Positions 15,889 through 27,973 of a DNA stretch of 64,000 bases are shown here, one piece after another. The notes under the pieces were generated by a model, which was not told where the DNA came from, did no database searches, and was given only the letters and a program-made list of their open reading frames with translations. Positions within the stretch are counted from its first letter, which is position 1, and the number at the start of each line of letters is the position of its first letter. The stretch is from Planctomycetota bacterium. Its GTDB lineage: Bacteria > Planctomycetota > MHYJ01 > WSZJ01. The DNA is taken from NCBI GenBank assembly GCA_016190145.1, contig JACPRD010000059.1, forward strand, positions 1 through 64,000, given 5' to 3'. The position numbers were made by a program, and so were the translations under genes.

Positions 15889-17859
15889 ATGCTGCGACAC
15901 CTTCTTTGCGCCGTTTCCCTTGCCGTTGTCGTCACCCCCGCATTTGCACAAGCGGAAGACCCGGGACAGGGTCTCTCACCTAACCAGAAGACCGCCGTAG
16001 ATAACGCAATATCCATCATGGAGAAGATGGGGAAGGACGAGGCGGCCAAGAAGGACGGCTCCGTGGAACAGGAGGCCGGCAAGGTCGGTGAGAAGCTCCG
16101 GGAGGCACTCAAAGAGGGCCGGATCCGAGAGGACTACCGTAAAGGCAAGGCGGGACGGACGACCTTCTCGTCGAAGTTCTCGGGCTCAAAACTGGTGCTG
16201 ATTTCGGATGCGGTGTTGCCTCTCCGGGAGGCGCCGGTGGCAATGCCTCCCTGCCATCCCGATTTTCCAAAACTCCTGGAGACACTCTTCCACGAGGGCT
16301 TCCACGTTGCGCATCATGATCTCACCAATCCTGATGATCTATTCGATCCTCTGAAGACGCTCGACGCGAAACTCAAGGCCATCCAGGACGAACTTGAGGC
16401 ATTCAACGCGGAGGCGGCCTTCAAGCGAAAGATCGACCTCGTGCTGGGGAAGATCCTGAACAACAAGAATCCCAACAACGTGCCCGAGAGCACCCCCGCT
16501 TGGGCGGAGGACTGGGTTGGTTGCAGTGTTTCGCTTCTTGATGCCATGAAGAAGAATATCGCCAAAGAACTGGCCGGCGTTAACGACTGGATCTCGTTCC
16601 TCTCCGGGTTTGCGAACGCCAAAGGAAACGTAAAGAGCCCCGGCGACCTGCTGGACAAGAAACCAGGCGACACCGTAACCGATGACGAAAAAAAGGACCT
16701 GGTCAAGAAGCTAGATGAGAATGAAAAGCTAGTTGAAGTCACCGGCGTCAAGGGCATCCCGCCTTCTCAGAAGAACATCGTCATACAAGGCGCGAGCGAC
16801 AACCCCATCTTCACGGTGGACGGCAAGCCACTGGATACAGGCATTCCTCACCCCCAGGACGCAGTGTTCTTTGCGGATACCCAAGCTCGATCCTGGATCC
16901 TCTTCGCGGGCAACACGGGGGATCAGACCGGGCCCGTTCTCAGGGCGCTTCGGCTCGAGTTTGAGGATGATGGCTTCACCGTCGCGGAGACGCGGGTGCT
17001 TGCCGACCCTTTCAGCCGCCTGGGATACGTCACGTCCCTCGCGAGGACCGACGGAGGACGCTTCTACGCGATGGATGTTCGGGGCCCGGGCGTCTATCGG
17101 ATCGAAGACAGCGATGCCGACGGCGTCCCCGACACGATCGGGTCCCTCGCGATCCCTGCGGAATCCGCCACCCTCCTCGTCGAATTCGCTGAGTTGACGT
17201 CGACGGGGAACTCACTTCTCGCCGAAATGCGACCGATACGCCCCTTTAACGGAAACCCGCCGCTGGTGACGCTGAAGGATGCCGACCAGGACGGCCATTT
17301 CGAGACGGTCCAGAAGTTCCACGTCAGCGAGGTCGGCACGATCCCGCCTCGCTGGCCCGTTGCGCCGACCGCCGGGGCGACTTCGTTGCTCGTCGCCGGT
17401 CCGCACGGCCATCTGCTGGTGGTCCTGAGCGGCGGCGAAAATGGCCAGCCCATCGGGCAGGCTCAGGTCCCGCAATTCCCGACGGGTGAAGTTCTCGTCA
17501 CGCTCAGCAGACCGCTTCAGCAGGGTGAATCGCTTGCCATCAGAAACGCCACGAACGGCGTCGTGTCTGCGATCCGCCAGGTCGAAGAACACAGACCCGT
17601 CGTCTACGGCATCGTGGGAGAACCCGTGCAGCCCGGTACCGAATCGACTCTGACTCTCTCGGGGACAGGATTCGAGGCCGTCCAAGGCGTCCGGATCGAC
17701 GGCAAGAAGGCCGACATCCTCGCGCAGTCCGCTACGAGCCTTACGATACGGACGCCGAAGCTCCACCGTGAACTCCGGTGGAAGCTGGAATTCGAACTGC
17801 CGGGCAAGAACCTGCTCGAGGCCAATGTCGAAATCGAGCCCACGCTCTACGATCCGTAA
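15889..17859 (+). CDS. Secreted HExxH protein with C-terminal IPT/TIG domain
   Basis: 656 aa from ATG 15889 (CGGAGG upstream). Signal peptide to about 22 (AVVVTPAFAQ). A helical domain with LFHEGFHVAHHD (HExxH) follows; WAEDWVG downstream could hold a third ligand. The middle (about 300-530) reads as a beta-propeller/FG-GAP-like part with calcium-type acidic loops (DSDADGVPD, KDADQDGHFE). The end, VQPGTESTLTLSGTGF, is an IPT/TIG Ig-like domain. Probable extracellular metallopeptidase-like protein. Its base usage is slightly less GC-rich than its neighbours. Confidence 0.7.
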   Translation: MLRHLLCAVSLAVVVTPAFAQAEDPGQGLSPNQKTAVDNAISIMEKMGKDEAAKKDGSVEQEAGKVGEKLREALKEGRIREDYRKGKAGRTTFSSKFSGSKLVLISDAVLPLREAPVAMPPCHPDFPKLLETLFHEGFHVAHHDLTNPDDLFDPLKTLDAKLKAIQDELEAFNAEAAFKRKIDLVLGKILNNKNPNNVPESTPAWAEDWVGCSVSLLDAMKKNIAKELAGVNDWISFLSGFANAKGNVKSPGDLLDKKPGDTVTDDEKKDLVKKLDENEKLVEVTGVKGIPPSQKNIVIQGASDNPIFTVDGKPLDTGIPHPQDAVFFADTQARSWILFAGNTGDQTGPVLRALRLEFEDDGFTVAETRVLADPFSRLGYVTSLARTDGGRFYAMDVRGPGVYRIEDSDADGVPDTIGSLAIPAESATLLVEFAELTSTGNSLLAEMRPIRPFNGNPPLVTLKDADQDGHFETVQKFHVSEVGTIPPRWPVAPTAGATSLLVAGPHGHLLVVLSGGENGQPIGQAQVPQFPTGEVLVTLSRPLQQGESLAIRNATNGVVSAIRQVEEHRPVVYGIVGEPVQPGTESTLTLSGTGFEAVQGVRIDGKKADILAQSATSLTIRTPKLHRELRWKLEFELPGKNLLEANVEIEPTLYDP

Positions 17860-17864
17860 TTGGG

Positions 17865-18092
17865 ATGCCGAAGAGATACGTGCTCAGTGATGGGAAGCTG
17901 AGGCTGACGATCGAGGAATCAGGCGCAGGCCGGTTCACGGTTACTGCGCCTCTCGATCCCGGCCTTGTCAGCCAGGGACGATCGCTGAAAGAGGTCTTCG
18001 CGATGGCGAGGGATGCCCTCGACCAGCTTTGGAAAGCCGACGTTGTCATCCGGCGCGAGCTACCGGCATCCCGGCGCAAGAGTCGGCGTTGA
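17865..18092 (+). CDS. HicB-like small protein
   Basis: 75 aa, ATG 17865, 5 nt after the previous stop. The order of YVLSDGKLRLTIEESGAGRF, then VTAPLDPGLVSQGRSLKE and FAMARDALDQL matches the HicB N-terminal fold (Y-x-V-x3-ED-GGG-Y...P-D-L-PG-x2-S-x-G). No HicA toxin gene is adjacent, so it is an orphan antitoxin-like protein or a stand-alone HicB relative. The basic tail (PASRRKSRR) may contact nucleic acid. Confidence 0.55.
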   Translation: MPKRYVLSDGKLRLTIEESGAGRFTVTAPLDPGLVSQGRSLKEVFAMARDALDQLWKADVVIRRELPASRRKSRR

Positions 18093-18137
18093 TTCCAGCA
18101 GGGCTCATCACTCTGGACAGGTCCCCGCCTGCACGAA

Positions 18138-18163
18138 ACGAAGAACGGAGAACGGGGAACGAA
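18138..18163. repeat. GAACGGA heptad repeat
   Basis: Three 7-nt units (GAACGGA, GAACGGG, GAACGAA) in the 188-base gap before the mutase gene. A related GGGAACG string occurs inside the kinase gene at about 40327-40350. Confidence 0.6.
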
Positions 18164-18280
18164 AAGCCAGCCGGGGGCTAGTTTCCTGGCAATCGTCTTC
18201 AACCCTTGCTGCGTCATGCCTTTCCTCCCAACCGTCGCCGTTTACTCCGCCGCCGAAATCGTGCAGCATTGCCCCCCATC

Positions 18281-19666
18281 ATGAACCCCGAAAAACCCAA
18301 GCTGTTCGGCACCGCCGGAATTCGCGGCCGCACCAACATCGAGATCACTCCGCTTCTCGCGCTCCAGATGTCCCGCTGCTGGGGGGACCTGATCGGGAAC
18401 GACGGGACCGCGGGGCTGGGGCGCGACACGCGTCCGGGAAGCGACATGCTGGCGCGGGCCGCGGCGGCGGGGCTGCAGGCGGCGGGGATCCACGTGCAGG
18501 ACTGCGGGATCATCCCGACGGGCGGGCTCGCCACGTGGGTGCGCGCGCAGAAATGCGACGGGGCCGTCCTGATCACGGGCTCCCATACGCCGCCCGACCG
18601 GAACGGGTTCATCATCATGAACGAGCACGGCGGGTACCTGCCCGACGACGAGGCCGTGCAGCTCGAACGCATGTACGCCGCGGCCGGACAGCGCGCCGAG
18701 ACGCTCGGCCACGAGCGCCTCGGCTCGTACACGCTCGCGCGGAATCCGCTCGGCGTCTACCGCGAGGCGCTCGTCAAGGCGTGCGACCCGCGCGCGGTCT
18801 CGGCGAAGAAGTTCCGCGTGATGTTCGACCCGTGCAATGGCGCCGCGTGCTACATCTTCCGCCAGCTCTTCGAAGTCCTCGGCGTCACGGGCGTCCCCTC
18901 GAACGCCGATCCCAAGCCCTTCCCGGACCGCGCCACCGAGCCGCGCGCCGGCAATCTCCGGGACATCGCCAACCTCGTCCCCGCCGAAAAGTGCGACTTC
19001 GGCGTCGCCACCGACATCGACGCCGACCGCGTCCTCTTCATCGATGAAACCGGCCGCGTCCTCTCCGAAGACCTCGCCGGCGCCCTCTTCGCCCACGCCA
19101 CCCTGAAAAAGGGCGGCCTCTGCGTGACGCCCATCAACTCCTCGAACCTCATCGAGGAAACGTGCGAGCAGATCGGCGCGCGCCTCGAGTTCTGCCGCGC
19201 CGGGCAGCCTGCGACCGTCGAGAAGATCCTCGCGCTCAAGGCGGACTATGCGTACGAGGAATCGGGGAAGTACTACTTCGCGAAGGACGCGACGTGGTGC
19301 GACGGAGTGCTGGCGACCGTGAAAATGCTCGCCCTCCTCACGGCATCCGGAAAGAAACTCAGCGAGCTCGCGGAGGCGCTTCCGAAGTACGCCCAGGTGA
19401 AGGAAATGGTGACCTGTCCCGACGGCGCGAAGGCGACGCTGATGGAGAAGGTGCGGGCGATCTGGGAAACGGAAGGTGTCAAGGGGCGGAAGGCGGACCT
19501 GACGATCGACGGTTTGAAGCGGACATACGAGGACCGGTCGTGGGTGCTGATCCGGAAGAGCGGGACGGAGCCGGTGATCCGGGTGTACAGCGACGCGCGG
19601 ACGGAGAAGCGGGCGCGGGAGCTGGTGGAGTGGGGCAAGGGGGTGGTGGCGAGGGCGATTTCATGA
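18281..19666 (+). CDS. Phosphohexomutase-family enzyme (phosphomannomutase/phosphoglucomutase-like)
   Basis: 461 aa. Alpha-D-phosphohexomutase domains are in order: LFGTAGIRGRTN at the N-terminus, active-site serine loop ITGSHTPPDRNG, metal loop TDIDADR, sugar-binding ESGKYYF, phosphate-binding RKSGTEPVIRVY. The usual TASHNP and DGDGDR sequences are altered, as in divergent members. It overlaps a nucleoside phosphorylase gene, so it may interconvert ribose or deoxyribose 1- and 5-phosphates (phosphopentomutase role) rather than hexose phosphates. This is inference from context; sequence alone supports the family only. Confidence 0.87.
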   Translation: MNPEKPKLFGTAGIRGRTNIEITPLLALQMSRCWGDLIGNDGTAGLGRDTRPGSDMLARAAAAGLQAAGIHVQDCGIIPTGGLATWVRAQKCDGAVLITGSHTPPDRNGFIIMNEHGGYLPDDEAVQLERMYAAAGQRAETLGHERLGSYTLARNPLGVYREALVKACDPRAVSAKKFRVMFDPCNGAACYIFRQLFEVLGVTGVPSNADPKPFPDRATEPRAGNLRDIANLVPAEKCDFGVATDIDADRVLFIDETGRVLSEDLAGALFAHATLKKGGLCVTPINSSNLIEETCEQIGARLEFCRAGQPATVEKILALKADYAYEESGKYYFAKDATWCDGVLATVKMLALLTASGKKLSELAEALPKYAQVKEMVTCPDGAKATLMEKVRAIWETEGVKGRKADLTIDGLKRTYEDRSWVLIRKSGTEPVIRVYSDARTEKRARELVEWGKGVVARAIS

Positions 19667-20511
19667 AGCGTGGGAAGCGGACGTTCGAGTCGGCGGAGGT
19701 GCTGCGGACGGCCGCGGGGCGGCAGTACCACATCGGGCTCGGGCCGGGGGACGCGGCGCCGTACGTGCTGCTGTGCGGCGATCCGGCGCGCGCGCGGCGG
19801 TGCGCGGCGAAGTTCGCGAAGGTGACGGTCGAGAAGGCGAACCGTGAGTACCTGACGCTGACGGGGGAGTGGAAGGGGATTCCGGTGAGCGTGATTGCGA
19901 CGGGGATGGGGCCGGACAACACGGAGATTGCGCTGGTCGAGCTGTCGCAGATCGGGAGGCCGACGCTCTTGCGGATCGGTTCGTGCGGGGCGCTGCAGCC
20001 GGAGATTCCGATCGGGTCGATCGTGGTGTCGAGCGGGGCGGTGCGGCTGGAGAACACGTCGACGTACTACGTCCCGGAGGGATTCCCTTCGGTGGCGCAT
20101 CTCGAGGCGTCGCTCGCGCTGTTGCAGGCGGCGCAGGATCTGAAGCTCACGGCGGCGTACGGGCTGACGGCGACGGCGCCGGGGTTCTACGGGGCGCAGG
20201 CGCGGGAGGTGCCGGGGTTTCCGCCGCGCTGGCCATCGCTCGACGCCGATCTCGCGAAAATCGGCGTCCTGAACCTCGAGATGGAGGCCTCGGCGCTGTT
20301 CACGCTCGCGTCGCTCGGGCGCATGCGGGCGGGGTGCGCGTGCGCGGTGTTCGCGAACCGCCCCGCGAACCGGTTCATCGACGAAGACGCCAAGCACCGG
20401 GCGGAGGACGACGTGATCGCGGTGGGGCTGCGCGCGGTGGAGATCCTGGCGCGGATGGACAAGGCGCGGGGGAAGGCGCCGGTGTGGCTGCCGGAAATGG
20501 GATTGCGGTGA
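19663..20511 (+). CDS. udp: Nucleoside phosphorylase, uridine-phosphorylase type
   Basis: 282 aa. Family motifs: HIGLGPGDAAPYVLLCGDPAR (phosphate loop, split here by normal spacing), IATGMGPDNTEIA, LRIGSCGAL, and LNLEMEASALFTLA, which in uridine phosphorylases holds the ribose-binding Glu and Met. Cleaves nucleosides with phosphate to base and (deoxy)ribose 1-phosphate. Overlaps both neighbours by ATGA/GTGA, giving a mutase-phosphorylase-porin operon that would feed DeoC. Base specificity is uncertain. Confidence 0.85.
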   Translation: MKRGKRTFESAEVLRTAAGRQYHIGLGPGDAAPYVLLCGDPARARRCAAKFAKVTVEKANREYLTLTGEWKGIPVSVIATGMGPDNTEIALVELSQIGRPTLLRIGSCGALQPEIPIGSIVVSSGAVRLENTSTYYVPEGFPSVAHLEASLALLQAAQDLKLTAAYGLTATAPGFYGAQAREVPGFPPRWPSLDADLAKIGVLNLEMEASALFTLASLGRMRAGCACAVFANRPANRFIDEDAKHRAEDDVIAVGLRAVEILARMDKARGKAPVWLPEMGLR

Positions 20512-21803
20512 GGGCGGCCGCGGTCGTGCTCGGGTGCCTGTTCGGCGGTCTTTCCGCGCGGGCGGACGACGCCGATCTCGAGCGCAGGCTGCGCGCGCTC
20601 GAGCTCGAGGTCGAAGGCCCCGACCCGGCCGGGCGCGGCCGCGAGCCCGTCGAGGCCTGGTTCGACCGCGGACTCCGCTTCAAAACCGCAGACGGTTTCT
20701 TCAGGGCGCGCCTCGGCGGCTGGCTCATCGCGCAGGCGTTCTTCCATTCGCGCCTGAACGAACGCGACGCGGCGGACACGTTCCGGATCAAGGAGGCGAC
20801 GCTCGAGCTGGGCGCGCGGCTCGACGGGTCGTGGGAGGTGTTCGTGTCGCCGGTGTTCCTGGGCGGCGGCTCGCGGCTGCTCTACGGCTGGGTGGAATTC
20901 AACCGGTGGGAGTGGCTCAGGATCCGCGCGGGGCAGTTCAAGGAGCCGTTCTCGATGGAGGTGCTGGAGGAGACGCGCTGGTGGGACTTCCCGGAGAACT
21001 CGGTCGTCTACATGCAGGCGCCGGTGCCGGACATCGGGATCATGGCGCACGGATCGGTTGCGGACGGCCTGGTGCGCTACGCGCTGGGCGCGTTCAACGG
21101 CAACGGGTCGGGAACCAGCCGGGATGAGAACAGCGACAAGGACCTCGCGGCGCGCCTCGCCGTGCACGCGGCGGACGCGATCGGCTGGGAGCCGCTCCTC
21201 CACCTCCACGCCGCCGTCTCCGCCACGCACGGCCGCCAGCGCCGCGACGCGCCCGCCACGCCGTTCCCGATGTTCGATCCCACGACCGGAACGGTCTTCC
21301 ACTTGAATCCCGCCGCGACCGGCTACGAAGTCGAAGACGTGAGCCGCGTCGGCGCCGAGGCGGCGGCGCTCGCGGGGCCGGTCGAACTGAAGAGCGAATT
21401 CTCCTGGCACCGCTCGCGCCTCGATTTCGGCGACGCCCGCCGCGTGTTCCGGTCCACGGGCTGGTACGCGCAGGCCGGCGTCTGGCTCGGCGGCCGCCGC
21501 GTGCCGTTCGGGATTCCGGAAGTGGACGACCCGCTGTTCGGCGGCGGGGCCGGGGCGTTCCAGTTCGCCGTCCGCTACGCCCACCTGCGGATGGACGACG
21601 ATCTGGAGGAGCACGCGGGGTTCACCGGCGCGCGAAGGGTCGACGAGATCAGCGCGGTCCTGAACTGGTTCCCGAATGCAAACGTGCTCGTGTCGGTGGA
21701 GTACGTGTGGGTCGGGTACGGGCACGGGCGGGTGGTTCTGCCTTCGGGGAAGGACATCGACGAAGAGGACGTCGTGGCGTTCCGGATGCAGATCGGGTTC
21801 TGA
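20508..21803 (+). CDS. Porin of the O/P type in a nucleoside operon
   Basis: 431 aa from GTG 20508 overlapping the phosphorylase stop. Signal peptide to about 20 (GGLSARA), a short coiled coil (LERRLRALELEVEG), then barrel sequence: FFRARLGGWLIAQAFF, IRAGQFKEPFSMEVLEETRWW, ending FRMQIGF with a terminal Phe. GQFKEPFS-type motifs are typical of phosphate-selective porins O/P. The operon suggests nucleosides or nucleotides as cargo; this is not shown by the sequence. Confidence 0.8.
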   Translation: MRAAAVVLGCLFGGLSARADDADLERRLRALELEVEGPDPAGRGREPVEAWFDRGLRFKTADGFFRARLGGWLIAQAFFHSRLNERDAADTFRIKEATLELGARLDGSWEVFVSPVFLGGGSRLLYGWVEFNRWEWLRIRAGQFKEPFSMEVLEETRWWDFPENSVVYMQAPVPDIGIMAHGSVADGLVRYALGAFNGNGSGTSRDENSDKDLAARLAVHAADAIGWEPLLHLHAAVSATHGRQRRDAPATPFPMFDPTTGTVFHLNPAATGYEVEDVSRVGAEAAALAGPVELKSEFSWHRSRLDFGDARRVFRSTGWYAQAGVWLGGRRVPFGIPEVDDPLFGGGAGAFQFAVRYAHLRMDDDLEEHAGFTGARRVDEISAVLNWFPNANVLVSVEYVWVGYGHGRVVLPSGKDIDEEDVVAFRMQIGF

Positions 21804-21834
21804 AGTCACCGGAGGCGGGACGGCAGCCGTCCGG

Positions 21835-21993
21835 CGACATCCGCTTTCATCCTCCTTTATCCCCACCAGGCCTTTCCTATTCTCTTAGATCACGCCTTTC
21901 ATCTGCCCTTGCTGAATCCCGGGAGGAAGGACTGGGTCAAGGGCAAAAAAGAAAGGCCTGGCTGGGGATAAAAGCGGATAAAGGCGGATGTCG
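21835..21993. repeat. Long imperfect palindrome with ATCCGCTTT-type units
   Basis: Arms of about 43 nt at 21835-21877 and 21951-21993 pair with four mismatches and a one-base gap, around a 73-nt loop. Arms contain ATCC-spaced units of about 10 nt. It fills most of the 230-base gap between the porin and the histidine kinase. Confidence 0.75.
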
Positions 21994-22033
21994 TCGTTGC
22001 CGCGGCCCCGTCCCCTGTTACGCTGTCCTCCTC

Positions 22034-24741
<2,708 letters not shown>

Positions 24742-24745
<4 letters not shown>

Positions 24746-26013
24746 GATTCCTGTTCGTGACGAAGGAAGCGCTGGCGGTGGACCTCGCGTGGAAAGTGAA
24801 GCGCGAGGGGCACGAGGTGTGGTTTCACGTGGGGGCGAAGTCGGAGCGGGACATCGGCGAGGGGCTGCTAGAGAAGGCGGACGACTGGGAGCCGCGTGCG
24901 GAAGCGGCGGACGTGGTGGTGTTCGACGACGTGGGGCACGCGGCGGAGGCGGAGCGGCTGCGGAAGAAGGGGAAGGCGGTGATCGGGAGCAGCGCGTACA
25001 CGGACCGCCTGGAGCTGGACCGCGACTTCGGCCAGGACGAGCTGCGCGCGGCAGGGATGACGACGCTTCCCGACTGGGACTTCGAGTCCTTTGACGCCGC
25101 GATCGCGTTCATCCGCGAGAAGCCGGACCGGTACGTGGTGAAGCCGAACGGGAAGGCGCAGAACGAGAAGGTGCTGTCGTACGTGGGGCAGGAGGAGGAC
25201 GGCCGGGACGTGATCGAGATGCTGGAGCATTACAAGCGCGGCTGGGCGGCGCGGATCAAGTCGTTCCAGCTGCAGAAGCACGCGACGGGCGTCGAGGTGG
25301 CAATCGGGGCGTTCTACAACGGGAAAGAGTTCGTGCTCCCGGCCTGTGTGAACTTCGAGCACAAGCGCATGTGTAACGGCAACATCGGTCCCTCGACCGG
25401 CGAGATGGGGACGTCGATGTTCTGGACCGCGCGCAACCCGCTCTACGAGGCGACCCTGGCGAAGGTCGAGCCGCGGCTGGCGGGAAGCGGCTACTGCGGG
25501 TACGTGGACGTGAACTGCATCGCGAGCGGGCGCGGGATCGTGCCGCTGGAGTTCACGTGCCGGTTCGGGTACCCGACGATCAACATCCAGATGGAGGGAG
25601 TGCTGTCGCCGTGGGGGGATTTCCTGGCGGCGGTGGCGCGCGGGGAGAAGTACGCGCTTCGCACGAAACGCGGCTTCCAGGTGGGCGTCGTGCTCGCGGT
25701 CCCGCCGTTCCCGTTCGTGGACGCCGACGCGTTCCGCAAGTACAGCGAGGACGCGGTGGTGATGTTCAAGCGGCCGGTGACGGACGGTTTTCATCCGTGC
25801 GACATGAAGCTGGTGGAAGGGGACTGGCGTCTGGCGGGGTCGAGCGGCTACGCCGCGGTCGTGACGGGCGACGGGACGACGATGGAGGAGGCGCGGCGCG
25901 AGGCGTACAACAAGGTGAAGGCGATCATGATCCCGAACATGTTCTACCGGACCGACATCGGCGAACGCTGGAGGGAGGACGGGGACCGGCTGCAGGCGTG
26001 GGGATACGTTTGA
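24742..26013 (+). CDS. ATP-grasp ligase resembling phosphoribosylamine-glycine ligase
   Basis: 423 aa, similar in length to PurD. N-terminal Rossmann-like part (MRFLFVTKEALAVDLAWKV), ATP-grasp lysine region YVVKPNGKAQNEKV, then FEHKRMCNGNIGPSTGEMGT and PLEFTCRFGYPTINIQ, which correspond to the PurD substrate/ATP loop and metal-ligand segment. The N-domain lacks the usual GxGGREHA start, so it is a divergent GARS-fold ligase rather than certain PurD. Overlap with the histidine kinase gene (ATGA) suggests co-expression. Confidence 0.7.
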
Positions 26014-26042
26014 CGGCAGGGGGCGGTGGTGAGGGGTGAGGG

Positions 26043-27242
26043 GTGAGGAAGGGCGCGCGAAAGACGGGGATGGGCGGGTTGCTGTGCCTCGCGGCGGTCC
26101 TGGCCTGCCGCGCGGAGGAGCCGCCGGCCGGGACCGTCGCGGGGCGAGTGAAGTACGTGAAAGACGGCGTCGAGGTGGCGGGGAAGAAGACGGTCTGGAA
26201 AAGCCTGACGTCGCTCGAGGACACGGATCCGGCAGCCGAGGAGGTCCGGGCCGAGTTCGAGAAGCGGCTGGCGAAGCGCGCGGCGGAAGTTCCGGAGCAC
26301 CTCGCGCTCGGCCGCTGGTGCCGCGAGAACGGGCTCGCCGAGGAGGCGTCGCTCGAATTCGAGGCGGCGCTCGCGCTCGCGCCGGAGAATCCGGAGGCGC
26401 GAAAGGGGCTCGGATGGGTCCGGTCGGGGAAAGAGTGGCGCAAGGTCGCGGAGGTGTTCGAGGAGAAGCGCGCGGCGCTCAAGCCCGGCGCGCGGCAGCC
26501 GGCGCTCGACCTCGCGAAATGGGCCGCCGACAACGGCTTCCCCGACGGCGAATGGCGCCTCCTCAAGGCGGCCGCCGTCGCGGACGCGTTCGACAAGGGC
26601 ATGATCGCGCGCGTCCGCCCGCGCATGGAGCGCCGGCGCGACGCGACGGTCCTCGCGCCGCCGCTCGCCGGCCGCTGGAAAGCTCTGGAAGACAACACCG
26701 GCCACCACCAGGTCAAGGTCTTCGCCACTTTCGCGATCGATTTCGTCCGGATCGGCGACGGCGGCGCATCGTGGAAAGGGACCGGCCGCGCGCTCGAAGA
26801 CCACTTCGCCTGGGGCCAGACCATCTACGCTTGCGCCGCCGGGACCGTGACGTTCGCCGAGGACGGCTTCGACGACAACCCCATCGGCACGCCCGGCGCC
26901 TTCGACAAGGCCAACTTCGTCTGCCTTCAGCACACCGACGAAGAATACACCGCCTACGGACACATTCAGAAGGGCAGCGCCCTCGTCGAGCCGGGCGAGC
27001 GCGTGAAAGCCGGCCAGCCCATCGCCCGCGTCGGGAATTCCGGCGCCTCCGGCCTCCCCCACCTCCACTTCACACTCCAGCTCCCGGTTTTCGACGACGC
27101 CGGCAAGGGCGGCTGGGTCGGCATCCCCTGGCGCCTCTCGGGCTTCCGTGTGACCGAGGCCGCCGGCGCCGGGTGCGATTTCGAGGTGAAGCGGGCGCGT
27201 GTGGCGGAGGGGTGGGTGATGGATTTCGGGGAAAGGAAGTAA
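26043..27242 (+). CDS. M23-type peptidoglycan peptidase with TPR-like N-terminus
   Basis: 399 aa from GTG 26043; an inner ATG at 26070 would also give the signal peptide (MGGLLCLAAVLAC, possible lipobox). The middle is helical and TPR-like (LALGRWCRENGLAEEASLEFEAALALAPENPEARKGL, given here as two repeats of that plan). The C-terminal domain has LysM-free M23 motifs: HFAWGQTIYACAAGTV, YTAYGHI and LPHLHFTLQ, the HxH end of the zinc site. The first site normally reads HxGxD and here is EDHFAWG, so activity is uncertain. Envelope-located. Confidence 0.75.
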   Translation: MRKGARKTGMGGLLCLAAVLACRAEEPPAGTVAGRVKYVKDGVEVAGKKTVWKSLTSLEDTDPAAEEVRAEFEKRLAKRAAEVPEHLALGRWCRENGLAEEASLEFEAALALAPENPEARKGLGWVRSGKEWRKVAEVFEEKRAALKPGARQPALDLAKWAADNGFPDGEWRLLKAAAVADAFDKGMIARVRPRMERRRDATVLAPPLAGRWKALEDNTGHHQVKVFATFAIDFVRIGDGGASWKGTGRALEDHFAWGQTIYACAAGTVTFAEDGFDDNPIGTPGAFDKANFVCLQHTDEEYTAYGHIQKGSALVEPGERVKAGQPIARVGNSGASGLPHLHFTLQLPVFDDAGKGGWVGIPWRLSGFRVTEAAGAGCDFEVKRARVAEGWVMDFGERK

Positions 27243-27303
27243 GTCGCTGCCAGGAGTGACCGGCGCCGCGCCCCTTCCGGCCTTTTCATGTTACACTACC
27301 ATT

Positions 27304-27321
27304 TACACAGAACGCTGTGTA
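27304..27321. promoter_or_regulatory. vapBC operator
   Basis: Perfect inverted repeat TACACAG/CTGTGTA, 4-nt spacer, between TACACT (a -10 candidate) and the AGGAG of vapB. Fits the usual autoregulation by VapBC. Confidence 0.6.
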
Positions 27322-27332
27322 GGAGACCTCAA

Positions 27333-27536
27333 ATGGCCACGAACCTCGCCCTGGACGACCGCCTCATCGCGACCGCGCTGAAACTCGGCCGGCACAAGAC
27401 CAAGAAGGAGGCCGTCACCGCGGCTCTCGAGGAGTACGTCGCGAAACGCCGGCAATGGGCAATGCTCGAGGCCGAAGGCACCGTCGACTTCGACCCGAGA
27501 TACGACTACAAGGCCGAGCGGCGGAGGGGGCATTGA
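27333..27536 (+). CDS. vapB: VapB-type antitoxin
   Basis: 67 aa from ATG 27333 with AGGAG at 27321-27325. MATNLALDDRLIATALKLG followed by HKTKKEAVTAALEEYV is the ribbon-helix-helix antitoxin pattern of the VapB/DUF2191 type; the acidic-aromatic tail (FDPRYDYKAE) would block the VapC site. Stop overlaps the TTG start of vapC. Confidence 0.9.
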   Translation: MATNLALDDRLIATALKLGRHKTKKEAVTAALEEYVAKRRQWAMLEAEGTVDFDPRYDYKAERRRGH

Positions 27537-27952
27537 GCGTCATCATCGACACGTCGGTGTGGTCGCTCTACGTGCGCCGAAAGCGGCGCCAGCTTCGTCC
27601 GGAACAGCGCAGTTGCGTCGAGGAGGTCAGGCTGCTGCTGCGCGAAGGACGCGCCCTGATGCCGGGCCCGATCCGGCAGGAACTTCTGTCGGGCATTCAC
27701 GACGACGTCGCGTTCGAGCGGATTCGTCTGCTGTCGGAGGGCGTCCCCGACCTCCCCGTCGAGCGCGACGACTACGTGGAGGCGGCCAGGCTCAGCAACC
27801 GGTGCAGGGACAAGGGAGTGGCCGGCGCGCCGATCGACGTCCTGGTCTGCGCGATGGGCCTCAGAAGGGACCTGCCTGTCTTCAGCACCGATGCGGACTT
27901 CGACAGGTTCGAGGCGCTCCTGAAGATCCGAAGGCACCGGCCGACGAAGTAG
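27533..27952 (+). CDS. vapC: VapC-type PIN-domain ribonuclease toxin
   Basis: 139 aa from TTG 27533, overlapping the vapB stop. PIN acidic residues: IIDTSVWS (Asp near residue 6), RQELLSG (Glu), APIDVLVCAMG (Asp) and FSTDADFDRF (Asp). VapC toxins cleave specific RNAs. Complete module; it lies end to end with a minus-strand gene. Confidence 0.92.
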   Translation: MSVIIDTSVWSLYVRRKRRQLRPEQRSCVEEVRLLLREGRALMPGPIRQELLSGIHDDVAFERIRLLSEGVPDLPVERDDYVEAARLSNRCRDKGVAGAPIDVLVCAMGLRRDLPVFSTDADFDRFEALLKIRRHRPTK

Positions 27953-27973
27953 CGCGGGCGAAGGGCCTTCTCC

